Positions 34,884-42,295 of a stretch of 64,000 nucleotides of DNA are shown here, one piece after another. Under the pieces are notes generated by a model. That model searched no databases. It had not been told where the DNA came from and saw only the letters and a list, made by a program, of their open reading frames with translations. Both the position numbers and the translations under genes were made by a program. This stretch comes from a virus. The stretch spans positions 124,001-188,000 of IMG/VR virus record IMGVR_UViG_3300020165_000007; one strand, written 5' to 3'. Within the stretch, counting starts at the first letter, position 1, and each line of letters opens with the position of its first letter.

Positions 34884-35471
34884 ATGAAAAAAATAACTTT
34901 ATTATTTAACTTATTACTTTCATTTACCACATTATGGTCTCAAAATGAAAAAAATATTGTTACGGATATTTTTATTGTAAAATATTCTGAAACTTTAGAG
35001 CAACCTACATTTATTTTTTATGAGGTAAAGTGCCCTAACGGTAATCAATCAAGAAGTGGTCTAAACTTTAAAAAATATGAAGGAGTACATACCTCGGATA
35101 ATGACGATTACGTAGATAATATATGGGATAAAGGTCACTTAGCACCCGCAGCCGCATTTAACTGTGATTTAGAAACCTTAAAAAAAACATTTTCTTTTTT
35201 AAATTGTGCGTTACAGCATCAGTCGTTAAATAGGGGTCCTTGGAGAGAGTTAGAAGAGTTTGAGCGTAACTTATCTAAAATTTTCGATAAAGTTTTTGTT
35301 GAAATAACTTGTCATTTTAGTGAAAATTCGTTAGTATTACCAACTGGAGCAACAGTTCCTGACGGATTTAGTAAAAATATAACATTTAATAATACCATTG
35401 AATGTTTTTATTTTCCTAATTCAGATGTGTCAGGAATTGATTGGTCAGAATTTAGAATAACTAATAAATAA
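34884..35471 (+). CDS. Secreted DNA/RNA non-specific endonuclease
   Basis: A 195-residue protein with a signal peptide ([19 protein letters not shown]). The NUC-family active site is present: [11 protein letters not shown] (in place of DRGH), followed by [20 protein letters not shown] with the metal-binding Asn. It would act in the periplasm or outside, degrading DNA or RNA of competitors or the host. It starts the plus-strand run that continues with DnaK (22-nt gap). A secreted nuclease in a phage is unusual. Confidence 0.83.
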   Translation: MKKITLLFNLLLSFTTLWSQNEKNIVTDIFIVKYSETLEQPTFIFYEVKCPNGNQSRSGLNFKKYEGVHTSDNDDYVDNIWDKGHLAPAAAFNCDLETLKKTFSFLNCALQHQSLNRGPWRELEEFERNLSKIFDKVFVEITCHFSENSLVLPTGATVPDGFSKNITFNNTIECFYFPNSDVSGIDWSEFRITNK

Positions 35472-35493
35472 AATAATAAAAATTAAATTAAGT

Positions 35494-37374
35494 ATGGGAA
35501 AAGTTATTGGAATCGATTTGGGTACAACTAATTCATGTGTTTCTGTAGTTGAAGCGGGTACTCCTATCGTAATAGTCAATTCTGAAGGTAGAAGAACAAC
35601 ACCTTCAATAGTTTCATTTAAAGATGGTGACCGCATTGTTGGAGATGCAGCAAAACGTCAATCTATTACAAATCCAGAGAATACAATATACTCTGTTAAA
35701 CGTTTTATCGGTAGTACCTATTCAGAGGTTTCGAAAGAAGTTAAAAAAATGCCATATAAAATATCTAAAGGTGACGGTGGAAAAGTCATAATAAATGTTA
35801 ATGATAGAGATTATGTACCACAAGAAATTTCGGCAATTGTTTTACAAAATTTGAAAAAAACTGCTGAAGATTATTTAGGAGAAAAAGTAACACAAGCCGT
35901 TATTACGGTACCTGCATATTTTAACGATTCACAAAGAAACGCAACAAAAGAAGCGGGTGAAATTGCTGGTCTTGAGGTACTTAGAATAATTAACGAACCT
36001 ACTGCAGCTGCACTATCTTACGGTTTAGATAAAGAAGGAGATAAAAAAGTTGCAGTATATGACTTAGGTGGTGGTACTTTTGACATATCTATTTTAGATA
36101 TGGGTGATGGGGTATTTGAAGTTTTATCCACTAACGGAGACACTCATTTAGGTGGAGATAACTTTGACGAGGTTTTAATTGATTGGATGATAAATAAATT
36201 TAAAGAGGAGTCGGGTATTGACGTATCTAAGGATTCTATGGCGATACAGAGACTTCGTGACGCATCTGAGAAATCTAAAATCGAATTATCATCGTCAAGT
36301 TCAACAGAGATTAATTTACCTTATCTCTCTGCAGGTTCAGAAGGTCCAAAACATTTTGTATGTAAATTAACTAGGTCTGAATTTGAAAGGATGGTAGAGG
36401 ATTTAGTAAAGAAGACCATTTCTCCTTGTCGTAAGGCGGTAAAATCGGCAAATCTAAAAGTAGATGATATTGATGAAGTAATTTTAGTAGGAGGTTCAAC
36501 AAGAATGCCATGTATACAAAATGCCGTTGAAAAGTTCTTTAAGAAGACCCCATCTAAAGGAGTTAACCCTGATGAGGTAGTCGCTATGGGTGCGTCTATA
36601 CAGGGTGGGGTACTTGCTGGTGATGTTAATGACGTTCTTTTATTGGATGTAACTCCTTTATCTTTAGGTATTGAAACAATGGGTGGTATTATGACAAGGT
36701 TAATCGAATCTAACACGACAATACCCACATCAAAATCTCAGGTATTTTCAACGGCGGTAGATAATCAACCCGCTGTTGATATTCATGTATTACAAGGTGA
36801 AAGACCTTTATCTTCAGACAATAGAACGTTAGGTAGATTCCAATTAACAGATTTACCCCCATCACCAAGAGGGATACCTCAAATAGAAGTGACGTTTGAT
36901 ATTGACGCCAACGGTATTATAAATGTAAGTGCAAAAGACAAGGCTACTGATAAGGTGCAAAATATACGTATAGAATCAGGAAATGGTTTGTCAGATGAAG
37001 AAATTGAAAGAATGAAGAAAGACTCTTTAAAGAATGAGGAGTCTGATAATAAAAAGAAATCTGAGATTGAAAAATTAAATGAGGTAGACTCTATGATTTT
37101 TCAAACCGAAAAACAGATAAAAGAATTCGGGGATAAATTAAGTGACACAGACAAAGACAATTTAAATAATAGTTTAAGTAAATTAAAATCCTCATATGAG
37201 GAAAAAGATTTTAATTCTATTGACGAGGATTTAAATTTGTTAAATGAAACATGGTCATCAATATCAACAAAATTATACGAAAATAATCAAGAAGATGATT
37301 CTAATCAATCAGATTCTTTAGATGACGATATAGATGTAAATGATGTGGAATTTGAAGAAGTAAAAACACATTAA
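35494..37374 (+). CDS. dnaK: Hsp70 chaperone DnaK
   Basis: A 626-residue full-length Hsp70. The ATPase domain has [13 protein letters not shown], the phosphate-2 loop [14 protein letters not shown] and the adenosine motif [11 protein letters not shown]. The interdomain linker is [13 protein letters not shown], followed by the substrate-binding beta domain ([14 protein letters not shown]) and a helical lid. The tail ends NDVEFEEVK, as in bacterial and especially Bacteroidota DnaK. All key residues look intact. It is followed after 18 nt by an FKBP gene, not by grpE or dnaJ. A complete DnaK is rare in phages; it may support folding of large virion proteins or rescue under stress. Confidence 0.96.
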   Translation: MGKVIGIDLGTTNSCVSVVEAGTPIVIVNSEGRRTTPSIVSFKDGDRIVGDAAKRQSITNPENTIYSVKRFIGSTYSEVSKEVKKMPYKISKGDGGKVIINVNDRDYVPQEISAIVLQNLKKTAEDYLGEKVTQAVITVPAYFNDSQRNATKEAGEIAGLEVLRIINEPTAAALSYGLDKEGDKKVAVYDLGGGTFDISILDMGDGVFEVLSTNGDTHLGGDNFDEVLIDWMINKFKEESGIDVSKDSMAIQRLRDASEKSKIELSSSSSTEINLPYLSAGSEGPKHFVCKLTRSEFERMVEDLVKKTISPCRKAVKSANLKVDDIDEVILVGGSTRMPCIQNAVEKFFKKTPSKGVNPDEVVAMGASIQGGVLAGDVNDVLLLDVTPLSLGIETMGGIMTRLIESNTTIPTSKSQVFSTAVDNQPAVDIHVLQGERPLSSDNRTLGRFQLTDLPPSPRGIPQIEVTFDIDANGIINVSAKDKATDKVQNIRIESGNGLSDEEIERMKKDSLKNEESDNKKKSEIEKLNEVDSMIFQTEKQIKEFGDKLSDTDKDNLNNSLSKLKSSYEEKDFNSIDEDLNLLNETWSSISTKLYENNQEDDSNQSDSLDDDIDVNDVEFEEVKTH

Positions 37375-37392
37375 AATTAAATAAATAAAATT

Positions 37393-37821
37393 ATGAAAGT
37401 TAAAAACGGAGACAGTGTCAAGGTCCATTATATCGGCACTTTAAATGATGGAAATGAGTTTGATAATTCATATAAAAGAGGTTCTACACTTGATTTCAAA
37501 GTAGGTGGAGGGCAAATGATTAAAGGATTTGATGACGCCATGGTTGAGATGGAAGTAGGTGATAAAAAAAGTATTAACATTAATCCTGAAGAGGCGTATG
37601 GTCCTCGTAGAGAGGAGGCGATAACTTCAGTCTCTAAAGATAATTTTCCACCTGATTTTGTAGCTAAAGAAGGTGAGATGGTACAGGGAAGTACAGAGAG
37701 CGGACAACCAATCACAGCGTTAATTTTAGAGATAAAAGATGATGAAATTATCTTAGATATGAATCATCCTTTAGCGGGAGAAGAGTTAAATTTTCAAATC
37801 GAACTTTTAGAAATAGTATAA
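37393..37821 (+). CDS. FKBP-type peptidyl-prolyl isomerase (SlyD-like)
   Basis: A 142-residue FKBP. HYIGTLNDGNEFDNSYKRGS, then GGGQMIKGFDDAMVEMEVGD and PEEAYGPRREE are the family motifs. The insert between residues about 70 and 120 is the flap (IF) chaperone domain of SlyD/SlpA proteins, and the end (NHPLAGEELNFQIELLEI) closes the FKBP domain. It lacks the His/Cys-rich nickel tail. It catalyses proline isomerisation in the cytoplasm and probably works with DnaK as a folding unit; the two are cotranscribed. Confidence 0.92.
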   Translation: MKVKNGDSVKVHYIGTLNDGNEFDNSYKRGSTLDFKVGGGQMIKGFDDAMVEMEVGDKKSININPEEAYGPRREEAITSVSKDNFPPDFVAKEGEMVQGSTESGQPITALILEIKDDEIILDMNHPLAGEELNFQIELLEIV

Positions 37822-37884
37822 TTAATTTGTTTTTATTAATTATCATCTCTATATTTATCATGAAGATTTTAATTTAAATTTAAA

Positions 37885-38094
37885 ATGAGTAAAATTTCTT
37901 ATGATGACTATTTGGGTCATGACCCATTTTTTTCACCTTGTATACATTGTGGATGTTCTGAGTTTCATATGGATTGGGATGAAATGATTTACAAATGTTC
38001 CGATTGTCAGAAACCCATAGAATCAGAAAATAACAATTATGGAAAAGAAAAAAGACCCAAAGAAGGAGTTAAAAAATTTAAAGGAGAAGACTAG
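37885..38094 (+). CDS. Small zinc-ribbon-like protein
   Basis: Sixty-nine residues with CIHCGC and, 16 residues on, CSDC, giving a likely zinc ribbon, then a basic tail. It lies downstream of the DnaK-FKBP pair. Its last 56 nt overlap the next small gene in another frame. Confidence 0.7.
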   Translation: MSKISYDDYLGHDPFFSPCIHCGCSEFHMDWDEMIYKCSDCQKPIESENNNYGKEKRPKEGVKKFKGED

Positions 38095-38176
38095 TCTTTT
38101 ATACTGGAAAGTTGATTATTACAATACATCAGATATTGGATATCCAGATGAAGAAACCTATTTATCTAAAAAATAG
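38039..38176 (+). CDS. Small lysine-rich protein
   Basis: Forty-five residues, Lys-rich at the start and acidic/Tyr-rich later (YWKVDYYNTSDIGYPDEET). It overlaps the zinc-ribbon gene and stops just before the next ATG. The coupling supports it; the function is unknown. Confidence 0.5.
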   Translation: MEKKKDPKKELKNLKEKTSLLYWKVDYYNTSDIGYPDEETYLSKK

Positions 38177-38180
38177 GTAT

Positions 38181-38324
38181 ATGAAATTTGATACATCATT
38201 AAGAAAGAAAATAATATTTTTTATTTTCTTTCTTATGCCAGGAGGATTTATTCTATTGTCTATTATGCTTTTTTTTGATGAATTTATTTTAAACAGAAAC
38301 CATGACGAAATTAACCCTAAGTAA
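38181..38324 (+). CDS. Small single-span membrane protein
   Basis: Forty-seven residues from the ATG at 38181, 4 nt after the preceding stop. A hydrophobic segment covers residues about 10-33 (IIFFIFFLMPGGFILLSIML) with a basic N-terminus. It overlaps the transglycosylase gene by 23 nt. Could be a lysis accessory protein; not recognisable. Confidence 0.55.
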   Translation: MKFDTSLRKKIIFFIFFLMPGGFILLSIMLFFDEFILNRNHDEINPK

Positions 38325-38790
38325 AATATTCTTTTTTTTAATTTTTATTTTCTCATTCCCTATGATTTCATATGAGAGAGCGAATAATATAGGGTTCAGA
38401 AACTTACGTATCAAACCTATTGAAACTAAAAGGGTTGTTCGAGTACCACAAAAAGTTGTTATCGGGATGATTCAAGTGGAAAGTAATGGTAACGATAGTG
38501 CTTACAATAAATCTGAAGAGGCTGTTGGTTGTTTACAGATAAGACCTATTATGGTAAGAGAAGTAAATCGTATTTTAAAAAAACAAGGAAAAGAACATAG
38601 GTTTAAAATGAAGGACAGGTGGGATAGAAATAAATCTTTAGATATGTTTTGGGTTTGGAAGGACTACCATCATCCAAACAGTGAAGATGAGGTAATTGCG
38701 AGAAATTGGAATGGAGGTCCCAACGGGTACATTAAAAAGTCAACGGAAAAGTATTGGGAAAAGGTTAGTAGTTGTTTGGAATATAAGTAA
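38302..38790 (+). CDS. Lytic transglycosylase (SLT-like)
   Basis: A 162-residue protein. An N-terminal hydrophobic segment (LSKIFFFLIFIFSFPMIS) is a signal or anchor. The catalytic motif VVIGMIQVESNGNDSAYN holds the SLT Glu, followed by EAVGCLQIRPIM and a late ARNWNGGPNG. It would cleave glycan strands of peptidoglycan from the periplasm. It ends a run of small genes behind DnaK-FKBP. Confidence 0.82.
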   Translation: MTKLTLSKIFFFLIFIFSFPMISYERANNIGFRNLRIKPIETKRVVRVPQKVVIGMIQVESNGNDSAYNKSEEAVGCLQIRPIMVREVNRILKKQGKEHRFKMKDRWDRNKSLDMFWVWKDYHHPNSEDEVIARNWNGGPNGYIKKSTEKYWEKVSSCLEYK

Positions 38791-38806
38791 TTGTTTTGTA
38801 TATTTG
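38776..38806 (+). promoter_or_regulatory. Bacteroidota-type promoter
   Basis: TTG at 38776-38778 and TATATTTG at 38799-38806, spacing 20 nt, overlapping the end of the transglycosylase gene. Confidence 0.7.
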
Positions 38807-38824
38807 TAAAACAGAACAGAACAA

Positions 38825-39160
38825 ATGATTGTAGAAAAACTCACAACACGTCAGTACGGTAAACTTTTCAAACAACTTGTTGGTACTATTAAATCTAATA
38901 ATAGTAACTTTGACGGTACTATTGAAGTTACTCGTCTTCGTAAATATGATGATGTTAATCCTCAATATCACGGTGGTGAAGTAGATATTATTTACCGTGG
39001 AACTATATTGGCGGCGAATGGTAGAAATTATAATGGAAATCAGTTTGGTGGTGGAAGAATTCGTAGATATTTTCGCGCCCAATTTGGTAACCATCTTGAT
39101 ATGTACACTCGCCCTTTTGGTATTGATAAAGTAAAAATTTGTAAAATAACATTTGAATAA
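38825..39160 (+). CDS. Small early-type protein of unknown function
   Basis: A 111-residue basic protein with a Gly/Asn-rich middle (GRNYNGNQFGGGRIRRYFRA) and the end FGIDKVKICKITFE. The C-terminus is like that of the protein at 28278. Its stop overlaps the next start by 1 nt. Most arginines are CGN. Confidence 0.72.
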   Translation: MIVEKLTTRQYGKLFKQLVGTIKSNNSNFDGTIEVTRLRKYDDVNPQYHGGEVDIIYRGTILAANGRNYNGNQFGGGRIRRYFRAQFGNHLDMYTRPFGIDKVKICKITFE

Positions 39161-39807
39161 TGAAAAAGTATATTGTTCGTTTTTATGGGTGGGAGGAAGA
39201 GATGAATGGATTTAATCTTTCTCAAGAGCAAGCGGATAAGCTTGATGAAGCACTTGAAAGTGGTGAATATGAATCACTTGATAGTATCGGTATGGATATT
39301 GAAGAAATTCTTGGTGTTGAATTCTTTGAAGGTGACGCATTTTCTACGACTAAGGCAAATTACTTAACTGAAAATACATACGTTTATGTTTATGATGAAA
39401 ATGAGAATGAACTATTCTCCTTTGGTTTGGATGAAATGGGTGATATTGAAGACCATAACGAAGAATACGATTATGAAGATGTAACCCAAATTGAGTTCGT
39501 TCCTGAAAAAGGTGGTGTTGAAAATACTCTTTTTGTTTCATCATCAAGTAAAGGAGGTCTTTATGAGTTTCATATTGAAAGTGACGAAGTACCAAAACCT
39601 GAAGATTTTTCTATTGTGACGGGCATGATTGAGATAATAGACTTATATTACGAGTTTATTGATAACGTTTACTTTAAGGGTGAAAAACTTGAAATTGAGG
39701 AATGGTTGGATAATCGTGGCAAAGGAATTTATCTACATTACACCAAACTTCAAGACCTTTATGATTTTTGGGAAAAAAATGGTATTAAAAATCCATACGT
39801 GGATTGA
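39160..39807 (+). CDS. Acidic early-type protein of unknown function
   Basis: A 215-residue acidic protein (pI low by inspection), alpha/beta, with no signal or membrane segment. It starts MKKYIVRFYGWEEE. Coupled with the gene before it (TAATG-type overlap), and followed by the tRNA array. Both arginines are CGT. Function unknown. Confidence 0.72.
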   Translation: MKKYIVRFYGWEEEMNGFNLSQEQADKLDEALESGEYESLDSIGMDIEEILGVEFFEGDAFSTTKANYLTENTYVYVYDENENELFSFGLDEMGDIEDHNEEYDYEDVTQIEFVPEKGGVENTLFVSSSSKGGLYEFHIESDEVPKPEDFSIVTGMIEIIDLYYEFIDNVYFKGEKLEIEEWLDNRGKGIYLHYTKLQDLYDFWEKNGIKNPYVD

Positions 39808-39841
39808 CAATATTATTTTAATGTTGTATCGTAATACAACA

Positions 39842-39924
39842 GGAGGGATGCCAGAGTGGTTAATGGAGCAGTTTGCTAAACTGTCGTCGGTAACGACGCG
39901 TGGGTTCGAATCCCACTCCCTCCG
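39842..39924 (+). tRNA. tRNA-Ser (GCT)
   Basis: Acceptor GGAGGGA pairs with TCCCTCC, anticodon GCT at 39875-39877, long variable arm (CGTCGGTAACGACG), T-arm GGTTCGAATCC. No encoded CCA. Reads AGC/AGT. Confidence 0.95.
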
Positions 39925-39937
39925 CAAAAATTAAAAA

Positions 39938-40054
39938 ATGAACTTTAAATATAACATATCAAACAATACAGAACATTTTGAATACACGGTGTATTTGACT
40001 GAAGAAGAATTCAAATCAATTAATTTCGAAAATTACTCAACTACATTTGGTTAA
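39938..40054 (+). CDS. Very small protein
   Basis: Thirty-eight residues, acidic, with an open frame of MNFKYNISNNTEHFEYTVYL and TEEEFKSINFENY. It sits between tRNA-Ser and a host-type promoter. Composition looks like real coding sequence, but size makes it uncertain. Confidence 0.4.
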   Translation: MNFKYNISNNTEHFEYTVYLTEEEFKSINFENYSTTFG

Positions 40055-40077
40055 ATGAATAATAAGTCATATATTTG
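40047..40077 (+). promoter_or_regulatory. Bacteroidota-type promoter
   Basis: TTG at 40047-40049 and TATATTTG at 40070-40077, spacing 20 nt. Confidence 0.7.
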
Positions 40078-40097
40078 TAGAACAAAACAAATAAACA

Positions 40098-40352
40098 ATG
40101 TCAAAAGAAAAACTGTATCGTAGTTCAAATGGTGACTACCTTTACTTGTTCAACTGGAAATGTGGTGGGTTCAATGACGTGTGGGCACCCAATAAGCGTG
40201 AAGCTTATAAGCGTGTAATGAAGGAGCGTAAGGAGTCGGAGGAAAAATACCCTAATCATTCTAAACTTCGTCCTGACTATGATTCAATGCGTCGTTGCAC
40301 TTATAGTGAATATCAGGAACAAAATAAAATGGGTTGGCTACTATCAATCTAA
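40098..40352 (+). CDS. Small early-type protein of unknown function
   Basis: An 84-residue basic protein (WKCGGFNDVWAPNKREAYKR). All seven arginines use CGT, the extreme of the CGN group. Followed after 6 nt by tRNA-Lys, so the two may share a transcript. Function unknown. Confidence 0.72.
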   Translation: MSKEKLYRSSNGDYLYLFNWKCGGFNDVWAPNKREAYKRVMKERKESEEKYPNHSKLRPDYDSMRRCTYSEYQEQNKMGWLLSI

Positions 40353-40358
40353 TTATAT

Positions 40359-40432
40359 GACTTCGTAGCTCAGTTGGTTAGAGCATCTCACTTTTAATGA
40401 GAGGGTCCTGGGTTCGAGTCCCAGCGGGGTTA
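40359..40432 (+). tRNA. tRNA-Lys (TTT)
   Basis: Anticodon arm TCTCA-CTTTTAA-TGAGA with anticodon TTT. The acceptor GACTTCG/CGGGGTT contains three G-T pairs. T-arm CTGGGTTCGAGTCCCAG. Confidence 0.92.
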
Positions 40433-40522
40433 CTTCATCTACCTAAAATTATATCAACATGAAATATTAGCAATAACAAACAAATCAGCTTAATTTAAAA
40501 TTTATAACTAATGTAAACAAAG

Positions 40523-40712
40523 ACATTCTCTGAGTAGGGTAAGAATAAAGGAGAGTGTTATAACAAAACTTCTTGCGTGAGTTGGTAAGGTAGCAGCGCA
40601 AGTCTTGTCAGACGCTTACCAAGTCATGGACGAGTGGTGTAAGAAGGTTCCGTTCAAGTTAATGAGAGCGGGTAGACCCAAACAATGGTGGAGTACCAAT
40701 CAAAATCTCCAC
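40523..40712 (+). ncRNA. Structured RNA region of unknown type in the tRNA array
   Basis: About 280 nt between two tRNAs hold no convincing gene but several stems. ACATTCTC (40523) pairs with GAGAGTGT (40551). CTTCTT near 40569 pairs with AAGAAG near 40650 and encloses GTTGGTAAGG and GTCTTGTCAGAC, like a degenerate D-arm and a tRNA-Asp-type anticodon arm. GTGGAG (40688) pairs with CTCCAC (40707). No normal T-arm is present. It could be a decayed tRNA or a small RNA. Confidence 0.35.
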
Positions 40713-40718
40713 TGAAAT

Positions 40719-40800
40719 ACCGATGTGGCGTAATTGGTAGCCGCGACAGTCTTAGGAACTGTTGTCGAAAGACGTGTAGGTTCGAGTCCTATCATCGGTA
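40719..40800 (+). tRNA. tRNA-Leu (TAG)
   Basis: Acceptor ACCGATG with CATCGGT, anticodon arm ACAGT-CTTAGGA-ACTGT, variable arm GTCGAAAGAC, T-arm GGTTCGAGTCC. Reads CTA. Confidence 0.93.
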
Positions 40801-40807
40801 CTTATAT

Positions 40808-40883
40808 GGTGACTATAGTTCAGTTGGTTAGAACGTCTGATTGTGGTTCAGAAGGTCGTCGGTTCGACTCCGATTAGTCACCC
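40808..40883 (+). tRNA. tRNA-His (GTG)
   Basis: Acceptor GGTGACT with AGTCACC, anticodon GTG in loop TTGTGGT, T-arm CGGTTCGACTCCG, C discriminator as expected for His. Confidence 0.94.
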
Positions 40884-40889
40884 ATTATA

Positions 40890-40961
40890 AGGTCAGATGT
40901 CCGATTGGAAGGTGTAGGTACGCAATACCTATAACGGTGGTTCGAATCCATCTCTGACCTC
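40890..40961 (+). tRNA. tRNA-Cys (GCA)
   Basis: Acceptor AGGTCAG with CTGACCT, anticodon arm TAGGT-ACGCAAT-ACCTA, T-arm GGTTCGAATCC. The D-arm is short, and the discriminator is C, not the usual U, which is unusual for Cys. Confidence 0.88.
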
Positions 40962-40984
40962 AATTTGAATGAAAACTGTAAATT

Positions 40985-41263
40985 ATGTATGACCCAAAAC
41001 AAGACCCTGCCTTTACAAATAACCCTTATCTAACAGATTATGAATTTAATTATGATTTAATGATGGACCCATGTAGTAACCCAAATCCACCTTCATGGTG
41101 TGAAGACGGTACTGGAGGTCCTTGTAATAACCCTGACCACGGACCTTATTGTGATGGTGTTCACGCAGTACCATGTGATGGTGGAATTATGATGTTATTT
41201 CTTTCTGCAATATTTGGGGTATCATTAATCAAAAAAAGATTTGTTTTATCGAGATACATGTAG
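40985..41263 (+). CDS. Small protein with PID-CTERM-like sorting tail
   Basis: Ninety-two residues between tRNAs. The body is Pro/Asn/Cys-rich (PNPPSWCEDGTGGPCNNPDH). The C-terminus has VPCDGG, a hydrophobic segment (IMMLFLSAIFGVSL) and a basic end (IKKR). This layout resembles the Bacteroidota PID-CTERM sorting signal (PIDGG, hydrophobic helix, Lys/Arg). No N-terminal signal peptide is obvious, which argues against classic export; a simple C-terminal membrane anchor is the alternative. Confidence 0.65.
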   Translation: MYDPKQDPAFTNNPYLTDYEFNYDLMMDPCSNPNPPSWCEDGTGGPCNNPDHGPYCDGVHAVPCDGGIMMLFLSAIFGVSLIKKRFVLSRYM

Positions 41264-41271
41264 TATATTTG
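41241..41271 (+). promoter_or_regulatory. Bacteroidota-type promoter of tRNA-Arg
   Basis: TTG at 41241-41243 and TATATTTG at 41264-41271, spacing 20 nt, 19 nt before the tRNA. Confidence 0.72.
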
Positions 41272-41290
41272 TATTCGTTATTTAACATAT

Positions 41291-41364
41291 GCACCCCTAG
41301 CTCAGTTGGATAGAGCATCTGCCTTCTAAGCAGACGGTCACAGGTTCGAATCCTGTGGGGTGTA
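41291..41364 (+). tRNA. tRNA-Arg (TCT)
   Basis: Acceptor GCACCCC with GGGGTGT, anticodon arm TCTGC-CTTCTAA-GCAGA, T-arm ACAGGTTCGAATCCTGT. Reads AGA/AGG, the arginine codons favoured by the virion-type genes here. Confidence 0.95.
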
Positions 41365-41383
41365 CAAAAAATCTACAATAGAT

Positions 41384-41413
41384 TTGGTAGTTCAAAAAAG
41401 TTACTTATCTTTG
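41384..41413 (+). promoter_or_regulatory. Bacteroidota-type promoter of tRNA-Leu
   Basis: TTG at 41384-41386 and TATCTTTG at 41406-41413, spacing 19 nt. The sequence after it (TAGTGTTCTTT) repeats that after the tmRNA promoter. Confidence 0.7.
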
Positions 41414-41431
41414 TAGTGTTCTTTACAGAAT

Positions 41432-41517
41432 GCCCGGATGGTGGAAGTGGTAGACACGACAGACTTAAAATCTGTTTCGCCGAACGGTGAGTGTGGGTTC
41501 GAGTCCCACTCCGGGTA
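41432..41517 (+). tRNA. tRNA-Leu (TAA)
   Basis: Acceptor GCCCGGA with TCCGGGT, anticodon TAA in loop CTTAAAA, long variable arm (CGCCGAACGGTGAG), T-arm GTGGGTTCGAGTCCCAC. Reads TTA. Confidence 0.95.
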
Positions 41518-41606
41518 CTAAGATAAAGTTCTTTGATATGATGGTATAGTAAATAAGTAAAACTTTCGCTGATGACCCCTCTGCGACAAAAAAGGGGAAC
41601 CAATAC

Positions 41607-41680
41607 GGGGACGTAGCTCAATTGGTTAGAGCATCAAGCTTATATCTTGAAGGTCGGAGGTTCGATTCCTCTCGTCCCTA
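41607..41680 (+). tRNA. tRNA-Ile (TAT)
   Basis: Acceptor GGGGACG with CGTCCCT, anticodon arm TCAAG-CTTATAT-CTTGA, T-arm GGAGGTTCGATTCCTC. Anticodon TAT reads ATA directly, so no lysidine enzyme is needed. Confidence 0.93.
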
Positions 41681-41699
41681 CTAAAACTATAATAAAATG

Positions 41700-41791
41700 G
41701 GGGGTCGTCTCTTCGTCCTGATGTGTGGCGACCTCCCGATATAACAAATCGCGTGTGAGGTGAATATGGGGCTTCGGCCCCTACCTCACAC
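41700..41791 (+). ncRNA. Two strong hairpins, unknown small RNA
   Basis: Hairpin 1: GGGGGTCG (41700) pairs with CGACCTCC (41729). Hairpin 2: GTGTGAGGT (41753) pairs with ACCTCACAC (41783) and encloses a second perfect stem, GGGGC-TTCG-GCCCC. They are GC-rich in an AT-rich genome and have no T-run, so simple terminators are unlikely. Position in the tRNA array suggests a stable RNA or processing signals. Confidence 0.45.
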
Positions 41792-41797
41792 ACAACA

Positions 41798-41979
41798 AGC
41801 CGTGTAGTCGTGAAAGGAGTGGTGACTGGAAGCGACCTGAGTACTAGAAAACTCAGACCTGTGTGAAAGCAATCTGTGGGTTGGATGCGCCGACTAAGTA
41901 GTATCTTTTGATACCTTACCCTTATTCTAGTTTGGGTGTCGTTCGGAGAGTAGTGGGTTCGAATCCCATCACATTGGCT
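41798..41979 (+). ncRNA. tRNA-like structured RNA
   Basis: The 3' end has a normal T-arm (GTGGG-TTCGAAT-CCCAT, 41953-41969) followed by CACATTGG. Two 5' partners are possible. AGCCGTGT at 41798 pairs with ACATTGGCT with one bulge, giving a molecule of about 180 nt. CAATCTGTG at 41870 pairs with CACATTG with a CT bulge, giving about 108 nt. Internal stems CTGAG/CTCAG and GTATC-TTTT-GATAC are clear, but neither makes a regular seven-base anticodon loop. Confidence 0.4.
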
Positions 41980-41989
41980 AAATTTAAAT

Positions 41990-42092
41990 CACTAAACCCT
42001 CCTACTGACAAGGAGGGGAGGTAAAGATGAACGGGGTATGTCAGAATCCTCAGTAATCGGTGTAACGGTTCGAATCCGTCAGGGGTATTGTC
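41990..42092 (+). ncRNA. Second tRNA-like structured RNA
   Basis: A T-arm-like element (ACGG-TTCGAAT-CCGT, 42065-42079) follows a strong hairpin, CCCTCCT (41997) with AGGAGGG (42011). I find no 7-bp acceptor partner for the 3' AGGGGTATT, and no anticodon arm. It may be a decayed tRNA or part of one longer RNA with the element before it. Confidence 0.3.
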
Positions 42093-42125
42093 CTTGTAAC
42101 TATCGGAGTATACACCACCTCAATT

Positions 42126-42198
42126 GCCACTATAGCTTAGTTGGTAGAGCAGCTGATTTGTAATCAGCAGGTCGGCGGTTCGAGTCCGTCTAGTGGCT
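42126..42198 (+). tRNA. tRNA-Thr (TGT)
   Basis: Acceptor GCCACTA with TAGTGGC, anticodon arm GCTGA-TTTGTAA-TCAGC, T-arm GGCGGTTCGAGTCCGTC. Reads ACA. Confidence 0.95.
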
Positions 42199-42212
42199 CC
42201 ATATAAAAAAGA

Positions 42213-42292
42213 GGGGGTATCGCATAGTGGCAATTGCGGCTGACTGTAAATCAGCTCCTTCGGGTTCGGAGGTTCGAGTCCTTCTACCCCCA
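42213..42292 (+). tRNA. tRNA-Tyr (GTA)
   Basis: Acceptor GGGGGTA with TACCCCC, anticodon arm GCTGA-CTGTAAA-TCAGC, long variable arm as expected for bacterial Tyr, T-arm GAGGTTCGAGTCCTT. Confidence 0.94.
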
Positions 42293-42295
42293 CAT

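Noticed and set aside
39733-39927. Minus-strand frame over tRNA-Ser
   Set aside because: Antisense reading of a tRNA gene, a common false protein.
41835-41860. Possible amber-suppressor tRNA (CTA in loop of the CTGAG/CTCAG hairpin)
   Set aside because: The loop is ten bases, the arms do not form a tRNA cloverleaf, and nothing in the genes suggests reassigned TAG.
41798-41979. Group I intron in a tRNA
   Set aside because: The element is too short and I cannot find P3/P7-type core pairing.
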